In this document: piece by piece, positions 52,743 to 61,029 of the stretch
How the letters are laid out: the number at the start of each line of letters is the position of its first letter
Position numbering within the stretch: the first letter of the stretch is position 1
Source of the DNA: Kibdelosporangium philippinense
GTDB taxonomy: Bacteria > Actinomycetota > Actinomycetes > Mycobacteriales > Pseudonocardiaceae
Direction of reading: 5' to 3'
Assembly (NCBI RefSeq): GCF_021390435.2
Contig: NZ_JAJVCN010000005.1
Location: 124,001-188,000 of the forward strand
DNA: 64,000 nt
The notes under the pieces: generated by a model
Told to the model about the DNA's origin: nothing
Database searches by the model: none
What the model saw: the letters and a program-made list of their open reading frames with translations, nothing else
Made by a program: the position numbers and the translations under genes

Positions 52743-52824
52743 GGCCTCCTATGCGAACCCGTCCGTTATGCCGACCTGGCGGGGGAAGTTGTTTGCTCCC
52801 AGCAAAATCTGGCTACCAAGTTCG
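52743..52824. repeat. Left terminal inverted repeat of the RIT element (82 bp)
   Basis: Exact reverse complement of 56041-56122 over all 82 positions. Begins GGCCTCCTATGCG and ends ACCAAGTTCG. Confidence 0.95.
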
Positions 52825-52830
52825 TTATAG

Positions 52831-53823
52831 TCACAGACCGTTGAGGAACGCGAGGATGGTGTCGGGGGGTTGGTAGCGGCCTGGTGGTGCGTCGCGGGGT
52901 GCGGTTCGGGCCAACGCCCGCTCCTTGAGTGCAAGATCGGCATGGATGTAAACCTGCGTGGTGGCCGTGTTTTCGTGTCCCATCCACAACGCGATGACGG
53001 AGATGTCAACACCGGCGTGGAGCAGCCGCATCGCGGCGGAGTGCCGCAGGACGTGAGGTGAGATCTTCTTCTCACCCAAGGTGGGACAGGATCGCGCTGC
53101 AGTGGCTGCATGTATGGAAACCCGGCGCTGCAAGGCATCCCGGCTCATGGGGCCGCCGCGGCGGGTCGGAAACAACGGGTCGGCAGGCAAACCAGCGCGT
53201 TCGGCAAGCCAGGCACGAAGCACCATGACGGCGCCAGCGGTGAGTGGGGTAATCCGCTGTTTTCTGCCCTTGCCCAGACAACTGACGTGCGCGCCGGTGC
53301 CCAGGTGGAGATCACTGATCCTCAGGCGGGTGAGTTCGGTGGCGCGCAGCCCGGTCTGGCAGGCCAGCATGAGCAGGGCGTGGTCGCGGCGTCCGGTCCA
53401 GTTGCTCGGGTCCGGGGCGGCCAGCAGCGCGGTGATCTCGTCCTCGGTGAGGTAGGTGATCAGGGTGCGGTCGAACCGTTTGGGTGGGATTGCCAGGACC
53501 CGCTGGATGACCGCGGCCTGGTCGGGATGGTGCAGCGCTGCGTAGCGGAACAGCGAGTGGATGGCTGCCAGTCGGGCGTTGCGGGTGCGGACGCTGTTGC
53601 CGCGGTCGGTTTCCAGATGGGTCAGGAACGCGCCGATCAGCGGAGCGTCCAGATCGGTGATGTCCATAGTGGAGGGTTGTTTGCCGGTCTGTTTCTCGGT
53701 GAAGATCAGCAATAGCTTGGCGGTGTCGCGGTAGGCGGCGATCGTGTGGCCGCTGGCCTGGCGTTGCCGGGCCAGTCGGTCGGTGAAGAATGCTTGCAGG
53801 GTCGGGGCCAGAGTGCCGCTCAT
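52831..53823 (-). CDS. RIT tyrosine recombinase C
   Basis: 330 residues. SAM-like N-terminal core-binding domain (about 1-110) and catalytic domain with Arg in TGLRATELTRL, HVLRHSAAM (H-x-x-R), the second His and catalytic Tyr in LWMGHENTATTQVYIH. Stop lies six bases inside the left inverted repeat's inner edge. Its ATG overlaps the preceding recombinase stop by four bases. The third recombinase of the trio, acting with A and B in transposition. Confidence 0.92.
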   Translation of the reverse strand: MSGTLAPTLQAFFTDRLARQRQASGHTIAAYRDTAKLLLIFTEKQTGKQPSTMDITDLDAPLIGAFLTHLETDRGNSVRTRNARLAAIHSLFRYAALHHPDQAAVIQRVLAIPPKRFDRTLITYLTEDEITALLAAPDPSNWTGRRDHALLMLACQTGLRATELTRLRISDLHLGTGAHVSCLGKGRKQRITPLTAGAVMVLRAWLAERAGLPADPLFPTRRGGPMSRDALQRRVSIHAATAARSCPTLGEKKISPHVLRHSAAMRLLHAGVDISVIALWMGHENTATTQVYIHADLALKERALARTAPRDAPPGRYQPPDTILAFLNGL

Positions 53824-54761
53824 GCGCCACCTGCCAGGTGTTCGGCCAGGCGCTGCCCGGCCAGGGCCATCAGTTCCGGTGCGGCAGAGAGGTACCAAAA
53901 TGTGTGTTTCGGGTCGGTGTGGCCCAGGTAGGTCGACAGCCTGGGCATCATGGCCGGGATGTCGGCGCCCTGGCGGTACCAGTCCAGCACGGTCGCGACC
54001 GCAAAACTGTGCCGGAGGTCGTGGATTCGTGGCCGGCAGGACGCTGAGCGGCGTGTGATCCCGCACCCCTCGGCCAGGCGGGCGAAGACAAGGCTGATGT
54101 TGCTGTGTAGCAACCGTGTCCCCCTGCTGGAGAGCAACAGTGCTGGGCTGGCCGGTCGTGGCAGCCGTTCCTGCCGACACTGTCGATAGCGGGTCAGGGC
54201 TCGCATCGCGCTGGGGTGCAAGGGAACCAGGCGGTGTTTGCCGAACTTGGTGTCACGCACCATCAGCAATTCGTGCTCGACGTCGAGATCCTCGTCATCA
54301 AGGGCGATCGCTTCACTGATCCGCAGGCCGCTGATCGCCAGCAGGCTGATCAGGCTTTGGTAGGTGGCGGCCCGAAGGCGCGGACGCAGCATGGCCGCGG
54401 CCTGGATGAGTGACCGGATCTCAGCCTCGGAATACAAGTACGGAGTAGCCCGGCAGGGCCCCACGGCGTGGATCACCCCGGCCGGCGGAACCTCCACACA
54501 GGGGTCAAGGCTGTGCAGGTAGGCGGCGAAGCCGCGCACCACGCTGACGCGGATCGCCAGCCAATGCAGGGATGTCCCAGCGGGTAGCGTCGCCCAGGCC
54601 AACGCGTTCTCGGTGGTGATGGTGTCGATGCCGTCGTGTTCGAGGTAGTCGACGAACTGACCCAGCAAGCGGCCGGCGTTGGCCAAGCGGAAACCCACAG
54701 CGCGACGCAAATCCAAGTAGTCCGCGAGCGCGCGGCGCAGCGGGGGACGTGACTGTGTCAT
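53820..54761 (-). CDS. RIT tyrosine recombinase B
   Basis: 313 residues. Catalytic residues readable: Arg in SGLRISEAIAL, IHDLRHSFAVATV, then LSTYLGHTDPKHTFWYL with the Tyr nucleophile. The N-terminal core-binding domain (about 10-95) resembles those of TnpB-like recombinases of RIT elements. Overlaps both flanking recombinase genes by four bases, so all three are coupled. Confidence 0.92.
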   Translation of the reverse strand: MTQSRPPLRRALADYLDLRRAVGFRLANAGRLLGQFVDYLEHDGIDTITTENALAWATLPAGTSLHWLAIRVSVVRGFAAYLHSLDPCVEVPPAGVIHAVGPCRATPYLYSEAEIRSLIQAAAMLRPRLRAATYQSLISLLAISGLRISEAIALDDEDLDVEHELLMVRDTKFGKHRLVPLHPSAMRALTRYRQCRQERLPRPASPALLLSSRGTRLLHSNISLVFARLAEGCGITRRSASCRPRIHDLRHSFAVATVLDWYRQGADIPAMMPRLSTYLGHTDPKHTFWYLSAAPELMALAGQRLAEHLAGGA

Positions 54762-55975
54762 GCCGCCTCACCTGGCCAAGGCCGGGCCAGTGCCCGTAGC
54801 GCCTCGGTATCAACCTTCGCGTAAATCGCGGTGGTCAGCGGGCGAACATGTCGTAGAGCTTGGCCGATGTCGCTCAGCGAGCCACCTCCACGCAGCATGG
54901 CGGTGGCCGCCGAGTGCCGCAGCCGATGAGCGTGCACCACGCCAATACCAGCCCGTCGGCCCGCGGAGGCCACCGCAGTCGTGACAGCGCCGGTGCTCAA
55001 CGCCCGATACGGAGCCTGCGCACGAACGAACACCGTCCGGCCCTGGGCAGCGGCAGGGCGTCCGTTGCGCAGATAGGCGACGATCTTCTCCCCGACATCA
55101 GCCGGCAGCGGCATCCGATCACGCCGATTACCCTTGCCCCACACCGTGATCTCACCGAGTCGCCAGTCGATGTCGTCTAATCCCAACGCGGCGACTTCAC
55201 CAGCGCGCAGCCCGAGCCGAAACAGCAACGTGAGGATCGCCAGATCCCGCCGCCCTGTCGAGGTCTGCTGATCACACGAGGCCAGCAACGCGACCACCTG
55301 GTCGGCTTCCAGCGCTTGAGGCAGACCTCTCAGCGTCCAGCCCGCTACCGAAGGCACGGCTGTGGCCAGCGGCTGGTCGATGACACCTTCCAGATACAGA
55401 AACGTAAGCAGGGACCGGAGAGCCGTCACGATCCGCTGAGCAGACCGAGGCCGCTTCCGACACTGCACCACCACGAACGCGGCCACCTCACCCGCGGTCA
55501 AGCGCTCCAGATCAACGTCATCTTCGGTCTTGTTCGCCCTCTCTAGCAGGAACGGTTGTACCAGGCGCACATTCAGCGCGACCGTCGTTTGGGCCAGTCC
55601 TCGCTCAGTGGTGAGGTAGTCGCGATAGCGGACCAGTAACTGCTCCACCGGGGTTGTCGCGGCCGCAGGGACCCACGCTGAAACCACCCCCAGATGCTGC
55701 AGGTAGCCCACCAGCGGCCGCAGCGCTCGTGCGGTGCGCTCGTTGACGTAGCCGGCCGCGCGGCGGTAAACGAAGTAGGTATCCACCGTCGCGGGGGTCA
55801 ACTCCGACGTCTCCAGACCCTCCCGAGCCAGCCATCGGCTCAGGTGCGCCATCAACCGCACATGCGCCGCCGCGGTCAGCGGCGTGTAACCCAATCGCTC
55901 CAGCTCAGCCCGGTAACCATCAGCATAAGGAGCTAACGGTAGGCACACCCGAGCCCAACACGGAACTGTCGTCAT
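54758..55975 (-). CDS. RIT tyrosine recombinase A
   Basis: 405 residues; the longest of the three, with an extra N-terminal domain (about 1-110). Catalytic Arg in LGLRAGEVAAL, AHRLRHSAATAML, and terminal ALRHVRPLTTAIYAKV with Tyr. First gene of the trio; its start is about 65 bases inside the right inverted repeat, which therefore carries the promoter side. Confidence 0.92.
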   Translation of the reverse strand: MTTVPCWARVCLPLAPYADGYRAELERLGYTPLTAAAHVRLMAHLSRWLAREGLETSELTPATVDTYFVYRRAAGYVNERTARALRPLVGYLQHLGVVSAWVPAAATTPVEQLLVRYRDYLTTERGLAQTTVALNVRLVQPFLLERANKTEDDVDLERLTAGEVAAFVVVQCRKRPRSAQRIVTALRSLLTFLYLEGVIDQPLATAVPSVAGWTLRGLPQALEADQVVALLASCDQQTSTGRRDLAILTLLFRLGLRAGEVAALGLDDIDWRLGEITVWGKGNRRDRMPLPADVGEKIVAYLRNGRPAAAQGRTVFVRAQAPYRALSTGAVTTAVASAGRRAGIGVVHAHRLRHSAATAMLRGGGSLSDIGQALRHVRPLTTAIYAKVDTEALRALARPWPGEAA

Positions 55976-56040
55976 GACCTTCTCCTCTCCATCAAGGTGT
56001 TGAGCGAAAAGGAGACGCTGATCAAGGACGCTGATTACGC

Positions 56041-56122
56041 CGAACTTGGTAGCCAGATTTTGCTGGGAGCAAACAACTTCCCCCGCCAGGTCGGCATAAC
56101 GGACGGGTTCGCATAGGAGGCC
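56041..56122. repeat. Right terminal inverted repeat of the RIT element (82 bp)
   Basis: Exact reverse complement of the left repeat. Its outer end overlaps a perfect 34-base palindrome at 56116-56149 whose arms begin GGAGGCC. Confidence 0.95.
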
Positions 56123-56149
56123 TTATGTGGACGTCCACATAAGGCCTCC
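56116..56149. repeat. 34-base perfect palindrome at the right RIT end
   Basis: GGAGGCCTTATGTGGAC followed by its exact reverse complement. Includes the target-like GGCCTCC copy and the end of the inverted repeat; it has no counterpart at the left end. Confidence 0.85.
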
Positions 56150-56580
56150 GACATCGATCCCTTGAGCCCCAACAACAAGCGGTCGTTGACGTCGCCCAGG
56201 TCGTAGACTCCGTCGCCGTCGATGAGCAACGTGTCGGTCAGGCGCGCGAGTTCGAGCAGCCTCGCGAACTCGGCCGACGAACGCGCCAGCCGGGACACCT
56301 CCAGCCCGAAGATGGCGCCGACCTCGCCCAGGCACACCCGCGAGATCAGCTCGCGGAACCCGTCGCGTTCCGACCCGAACCGGCCCGACACGCCGAGATC
56401 GGCGTCGACGACCATGACCTGTTCGGCCGTCCAGCCCAGCTCCACCGCCACGCCCGACAGGCCGTACTGGCGGGCGGTCGACTCGGCGTGCTCGCGGACC
56501 TGCATCACCGTCGACTGCCGCACGTACACCACCGCCGACCGTGCCCGGTGTTCCGTGGTGATCTTCGACGCGCCGTTCAT
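56150..56580 (-). pseudogene. N-terminal catalytic part of the split serine recombinase
   Basis: From the ATG at 56580: resolvase domain with catalytic Ser in VVYVRQSTVMQ and family segments QVMVVDADLGVSGRF, GAIFGLEVSRLARS and LLLGLKGSMSEA, where the RIT insertion cuts in. Beyond the junction the frame continues through the palindrome and inverted repeat to a stop at 56035, giving a hybrid tail. Transcription of this piece would produce a lone catalytic domain. Confidence 0.88.
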
Positions 56581-56737
56581 CGCCACCACCGAGACTGTTG
56601 CGGCTTTCCTTGCGCAGCAACGATTCGACCATGTTCGCGACGGCCATCACCGCCTCGCAGCCCTGGGCCGCGGTCACCACGCCTCACTCCCGGCTCGGCT
56701 GAACCGTCGCTGTCGATATCGAGCACCATCAAGATCA

Positions 56738-56989
56738 TCATTCACCCACCCGGTGGTCGCTCGAACAGTGGGCGGTCATCGCGTCGATCACCGCACGCAA
56801 CGCGGTCAGCCCTTCGGCTGCGAGCCGCTGATCGGCCGCCGGCACGCCGCGATCGGTCCATTCCTGCCGCAGCGTCGCCCGCTGCTTGCCGTCGACCTCG
56901 CACACGAACCACAGCCCTTGCCGCGTGCGCCGCTCGAACAACACCGGCAACTCTCGGCCACACAACGGATGAAACGGATGGGTGACCAC
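56738..56989 (-). CDS. DUF5372-family recombinase-associated protein
   Basis: 83 residues from a GTG at 56989. Begins VTHPFHPLCGRELPVLFERR, a pattern of the small DUF5372-type proteins commonly encoded next to serine recombinases of insertion modules. Likely a DNA-binding accessory to the split recombinase downstream. Its start abuts the ATG of the oppositely oriented PrgI-like gene, marking one edge of the inserted module. Confidence 0.65.
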   Translation of the reverse strand: MVTHPFHPLCGRELPVLFERRTRQGLWFVCEVDGKQRATLRQEWTDRGVPAADQRLAAEGLTALRAVIDAMTAHCSSDHRVGE

Positions 56990-56991
56990 CA

Positions 56992-58242
56992 ATGAGCTAC
57001 CACGAGACCCGGACGAGCGGGTCCTATGCAGTGCGTATCCCCGCCGACGTCGATCGCGAGGACCGGGTGATCGGCCCGCTGACCGGTCGTCAGCTGCTCA
57101 TCCTCGCCGTGACCGGGATCGTGCTGTACGGAACGTACACGATCACCAGCGAACTCGTGCCCTTGGCCGCGTTCCTCATCGTCGCCATCCCGATCGGGGT
57201 GACCGCCGCGTTCCTCGCGCTCGGCCAGCGCGACGGCATCACCCTGGACCGGCTGGTGCTCGCGGCGCTGCGGCAGCGGCTGAGCCCGCAGCACCGAGTG
57301 GCCGCGCCGGAAGGCATCCGTCCCGCCCCCGAGTGGCTGAACAACCAAGCCACGAGCGCCAGCGGCAAGGGCGGTGTCAAGGGCAAGAACAGCGCGGGCA
57401 CCACGGCGTCGGCGGTGTCGCCGGCCGCGCTGCGGCTGCCCGCCGAGGCGGTCACCGACACCGGCGTCATCGACCTCGGCCGCGACGGCGTCGCCGTGGT
57501 CGCGGTCTGCTCCACGATCAACTTCGGGCTGCGCACCCCGGCCGAACAAGAGTCCCTCGTCGCCTCCTTCGGGAGGTATCTGCACTCGCTGACCGCGCCG
57601 GTGCAGGTGCTCGTGCGCGCCGAGCGGCTGGACCTGTCCGGGCAGATCGCCGAGCTTCGCGAGCAGGCCGGCGGTCTGCCGCACCCGGCGCTGGAACAGG
57701 CAGCGCGCGAGCACGCGGAGTACCTCGACCAGCTCGGCCGCGCCACCGACCTGCTGCGCCGCCAGGTCCTGCTGATCCTGCGCGAGCCGCTGCTCACCAA
57801 CGGCCCAACCGACGGGCTCGGCGGGGCGTCGCCGTTGGCCGCACTGTCCGCGAAACGCAAGGCCGCCAAGCAGGCCGGCATGGTCGACGACGCCACCCGC
57901 CGGGCCGCCGAAGCCCGGCTCGTGCGCCGGCTCGGCGAGGCGGTCGAGCTGCTCTCCCCCTCCGGGATCACGGTCACCCCGCTCGACGCCGGCCAGGCCA
58001 CCGCAGTGCTCGCCGCAGCGTGCAACCCGGACTCGCTGATCCCGCCGGGCGCGGGGCTGGCCGGGTCGGACGAGGTCATCACCACGGCGCCGGACGAGGG
58101 CTGGGACGACACCGCGTTCGGCCGCTCCGTGTTTGCCGCCGCCGCCATCCCGGAGGACGAGGACGCCTGGGACGACGACTTCGACGACACCGCCGAGGAC
58201 CCCGACGACTACGACAACTCCGCGAGGAGGTACCGCCGATGA
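56992..58242 (+). CDS. PrgI-family type IV secretion membrane protein
   Basis: 416 residues. The N-terminal PrgI domain reads YAVRIPADVDREDRVIGPLT, then two adjacent helices (LLILAVTGIVLYGTYTI, LAAFLIVAIPIGVTAAFL). A large cytoplasmic domain with an acidic C-terminus (EDEDAWDDDFDDTAEDPDDY) follows. Partner of the VirB4 ATPase gene that overlaps its stop (ATGA). The inserted module upstream may have displaced its original promoter region. Confidence 0.88.
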   Translation: MSYHETRTSGSYAVRIPADVDREDRVIGPLTGRQLLILAVTGIVLYGTYTITSELVPLAAFLIVAIPIGVTAAFLALGQRDGITLDRLVLAALRQRLSPQHRVAAPEGIRPAPEWLNNQATSASGKGGVKGKNSAGTTASAVSPAALRLPAEAVTDTGVIDLGRDGVAVVAVCSTINFGLRTPAEQESLVASFGRYLHSLTAPVQVLVRAERLDLSGQIAELREQAGGLPHPALEQAAREHAEYLDQLGRATDLLRRQVLLILREPLLTNGPTDGLGGASPLAALSAKRKAAKQAGMVDDATRRAAEARLVRRLGEAVELLSPSGITVTPLDAGQATAVLAAACNPDSLIPPGAGLAGSDEVITTAPDEGWDDTAFGRSVFAAAAIPEDEDAWDDDFDDTAEDPDDYDNSARRYRR

Positions 58243-60149
58243 GAACCAAGGCCAAGCGCCGCGGCCGGAAGACCCCGGCCGCGCAGCCGCCGCTCGGGCG
58301 GGCCGGCGCGTTCACCCCGGACGCCATCTCCGTGCGTCCCCGCGCGCTGGAAGTCGGCGGCGAATGGGTCGCCTCCTTCGCCGTCGTCGGCTACCCCCGC
58401 GAGGTGCACCCCGGCTGGTTGCAGCCCCTGCTGACCTACCCCGGACGGGTCGACGTCAGCCTGCACATCGAGCCGATCGACCCGGTCACCGCGGCCAACC
58501 GACTCAAGAAACAGCTGTCAAAACTGGAGTCCGGCCGTCGGCACACGAGCGAGAAGGGCCGGCTGATTGACCCGCAGGTTGAGGCGGCCACCGAGGACGC
58601 CTACGACCTGTCCGCGCGGGTCGCCCGCGGCGAGGGCAAGTTGTACCGGATGGGCCTGTACCTAACGGTCCACGCTCCCACCGAGGAGGCCCTCGGTGAC
58701 GAGGTCGCCGCGATCCGGTCACTGGCGGCGTCGCTGCTACTGGACTGCAAACCCACCACCTATCGCAGCCTGCAGGGCTGGATCACCAGCCTGCCGATGG
58801 GCCTGGACCTGGTCGGCATGCGCCGCACCTTCGACACCTCGGCGTTGAGCGCCGCATTCCCGTTCACCTCGCCGGACCTGCCCCCACCCGATCCGACATC
58901 GGTCGGCGTGCCAACCGGCGTGCTCTACGGGTTCAACGTCGGCAGCCAGGGTTTGGTCCACCATGACCGGTTCGCCCTGGACAACCACAACAGCGTGATC
59001 TTGGGCCGCTCTGGAGCGGGCAAGAGCTATCTGGTCAAGCTGGAACTCTTGCGCAGCCTGTATCGCGGGATCGAGATCCACGTCATCGACCCCGAGGACG
59101 AGTACGCCCGCCTGGCCGCCGCGGTCGGCGGGACATATGTCCACCTCGGGGCCGAGCAGGTCCGGCTCAACCCCATGGACTTGCCGATCCACACCCGCCC
59201 GGACGGGCGCCGCACCGCGCCCCGCGACGCGCTGATCCGCCGGTCGCTGTTCCTGCACACCGTGATCTCGGTGCTGCTGGGCAGCGAGCTCGAAGCGACC
59301 GAACGGGCGGCGCTGGACCGGGCGATCACCGCGACCTATCAGCGCGTGGGGATCACCTCGGATCCGCGGACCTGGACCCGCCCGGCGCCGCTGTTGGCCG
59401 ACCTCGCCGAGGTCCTCGCCGACGCCGGTGACACCGCCGGAGTGGAACTGGCTGCCCGGCTGCATCCGTACGTGACTGGCGCGTTCTCTGGGCTGTTCTC
59501 CGGCCCCACGTCAACGCGTCCCGAAGGCCACTTGGTGGTGTTCTCGCTGCGGGATCTCGCCGACGAACTCAAGCCCATCGGCACCCTGCTGACCCTGGAC
59601 GCGGTCTGGCGGCAGGTCTCCAACCCGGCCATCCGCAAACCCCGGCTGGTCGTCGTCGACGAAGCCTGGCTGCTCATGAAGGAGCCCGCCGGGGCCGAGT
59701 TCCTGTTCCGCATGGCCAAAGCCTCACGGAAGCAATGGGCCGGGCTCACCGTGGCTACCCAAGACACCGCCGACGTGCTGGGTTCGGATCTGGGTAAAGC
59801 AGTGGTCGCGAATGCCGCGACCCAGATCCTGCTGCGGCAAGCCTCGCAGGCGATCGACGAAATCACCCGAACCTTCGATCTCTCCATGGGCGAGCGACAG
59901 TTCCTGCTTTCCGCGGATAAGGGACAGGGCCTCTTGTCGACCGGGACGCAGCGGGTGGCCTTCCAGTCCATCGCATCCCCGGTCGAGCACCACCTGGTCA
60001 CGTCCAACCCCGCAGAACTCGCCGAGTATTCCGACACCTCGTCAGGAATTGAGAACTCCTTCGTCGAACTCGGCGCGGACGACGATCCCGGAATCGCGGA
60101 CTCGTTCGACGATGACGGCGCTTCGCAGATCGAACTCGACGCCGCATAG
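58239..60149 (+). CDS. VirB4-family conjugation ATPase
   Basis: 636 residues from the ATG at 58239, overlapping the PrgI stop. N-terminal conserved domain, then Walker A GRSGAGKSYL (about 256-265), VIDPEDEYARLAAAVGG, and Walker B RLVVVDEAWLLM (about 466-477), with the TQDTADVLGSDLG motif after it. Energises assembly and substrate transport of the transfer channel. Acidic C-terminus. Part of the rightward operon with PrgI-like and coupling-protein genes. Confidence 0.92.
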   Translation: MRTKAKRRGRKTPAAQPPLGRAGAFTPDAISVRPRALEVGGEWVASFAVVGYPREVHPGWLQPLLTYPGRVDVSLHIEPIDPVTAANRLKKQLSKLESGRRHTSEKGRLIDPQVEAATEDAYDLSARVARGEGKLYRMGLYLTVHAPTEEALGDEVAAIRSLAASLLLDCKPTTYRSLQGWITSLPMGLDLVGMRRTFDTSALSAAFPFTSPDLPPPDPTSVGVPTGVLYGFNVGSQGLVHHDRFALDNHNSVILGRSGAGKSYLVKLELLRSLYRGIEIHVIDPEDEYARLAAAVGGTYVHLGAEQVRLNPMDLPIHTRPDGRRTAPRDALIRRSLFLHTVISVLLGSELEATERAALDRAITATYQRVGITSDPRTWTRPAPLLADLAEVLADAGDTAGVELAARLHPYVTGAFSGLFSGPTSTRPEGHLVVFSLRDLADELKPIGTLLTLDAVWRQVSNPAIRKPRLVVVDEAWLLMKEPAGAEFLFRMAKASRKQWAGLTVATQDTADVLGSDLGKAVVANAATQILLRQASQAIDEITRTFDLSMGERQFLLSADKGQGLLSTGTQRVAFQSIASPVEHHLVTSNPAELAEYSDTSSGIENSFVELGADDDPGIADSFDDDGASQIELDAA

Positions 60150-60214
60150 AACGACACCAAGTGATAACCCGCAACAAGGCAACCGTATCAATTCGCCTAT
60201 TCAAGGAGTTAATC

Positions 60215-60484
60215 ATGCGATCTCAACGAATATACGGCAATTCATCATCCGGTCGACGCGCACTGGCGCTCCTGCTTCGCCTGGGAATGTTCATCATCCT
60301 GATCGCGGTTGTCGCACACTGGCCGTTCCAGTCCCTTGTGGTCTATTTCGGCATTGTCGTCCTGGTGTCGATTGGTGCCGTCGTCGAGATCTGGGAACAC
60401 CGTCGAGCTACCAGGGGCCTCAAGTTCGTGATCACGTTGCCACCCGACGAATATGTCGATCACGACGTGACGGGATCGCGCTGA
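60215..60484 (+). CDS. Small two-helix membrane protein of the transfer region
   Basis: 89 residues from the ATG at 60215, preceded by AAGGAG. Two hydrophobic segments (LLLRLGMFIILIAVVAHWPF, VVYFGIVVLVSIGAVVEIW) and a charged tail with PPDEYVDHD. No family recognised. It lies between virB4-like and the GP88-like gene and has lower GC than its neighbours. Confidence 0.65.
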   Translation: MRSQRIYGNSSSGRRALALLLRLGMFIILIAVVAHWPFQSLVVYFGIVVLVSIGAVVEIWEHRRATRGLKFVITLPPDEYVDHDVTGSR

Positions 60485-60597
60485 CAACGCGCGTCCACTT
60501 CGCACGAAATCGGAATCTCGAACACTTCGACAGCGACAAGGCTTCGCGGACTCGCCTTAGGTCTATCCATCGACGAAATTCACTAAAGGGGATAGTT

Positions 60598-60975
60598 ATG
60601 TTGGCAATTCAGCCTGATTTCGGAATCGTCCGGCGTCCTGCCCGGCTGCTCACTCAGAACAGCGAGATGAAGCAGATCGGTGTGTGGAACTGGTCGCTGC
60701 CTGCGTGGGCCGGCCGACTGGCCGATGGCCGCACCAACAACACATGTCCGTCGGCCGGGATCTGCGCGCTGGTCGGGGTGCCGGCCAACCGCATCCCCGC
60801 GTACTTGAAGCGGCTGGCCGGTCGTCGGTTTTCGGAGTGGCAGGCCGAAGTCGACGCCGAACGCGCCAACCGGCGGCATCTGCGCCTGGTCGTCGACAAC
60901 ACGCCCCCCTCGGCCCAGCAGCCCGCCGCGACCAACCGCGCCCCGAGCCAGGTCGATCAGCCGCGAGCGGCCTGA
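60598..60975 (+). CDS. GP88-like N-terminal fragment, possibly internally deleted
   Basis: 125 residues from the ATG at 60598, with AAAGGGG upstream. The segment LLTQNSEMKQIGVWNWSLPA and TNNTCPSAGICA resembles the start of phage GP88-domain proteins, which continue with CxxxCYA and a long conserved part. Here the frame jumps directly to VGVPANRIPAYLKRLAGRRF, so the Cys-rich core is missing. It might be an internally deleted gene that still has an intact frame. Role unknown. Confidence 0.55.
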   Translation: MLAIQPDFGIVRRPARLLTQNSEMKQIGVWNWSLPAWAGRLADGRTNNTCPSAGICALVGVPANRIPAYLKRLAGRRFSEWQAEVDAERANRRHLRLVVDNTPPSAQQPAATNRAPSQVDQPRAA

Positions 60976-61029
60976 CCCAACTCCGCACAGCCCATGCCCT
61001 CTGTCGCCGTCTCCGTGGGGAGGTTCCCA

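Larger units (their letters stand above)
52743..56149 (-). mobile_element. RIT (recombinase-in-trio) element inserted in a serine recombinase gene
   Basis: Three overlapping tyrosine-recombinase genes in one direction inside perfect 82-bp inverted repeats. GGCCTCC occurs as a direct repeat at 52743-52749 and 56143-56149, and deleting 3,400 bp between the copies restores the host frame. A 20-base palindrome separates the right inverted repeat from the right GGCCTCC copy. Confidence 0.9.

Noticed and set aside
51093..52844. Long forward frame of 583 codons over the serine recombinase region
   Set aside because: It is antisense to a frame with clear recombinase, zinc-ribbon and helix-turn-helix motifs; its own translation is low-complexity without motifs.
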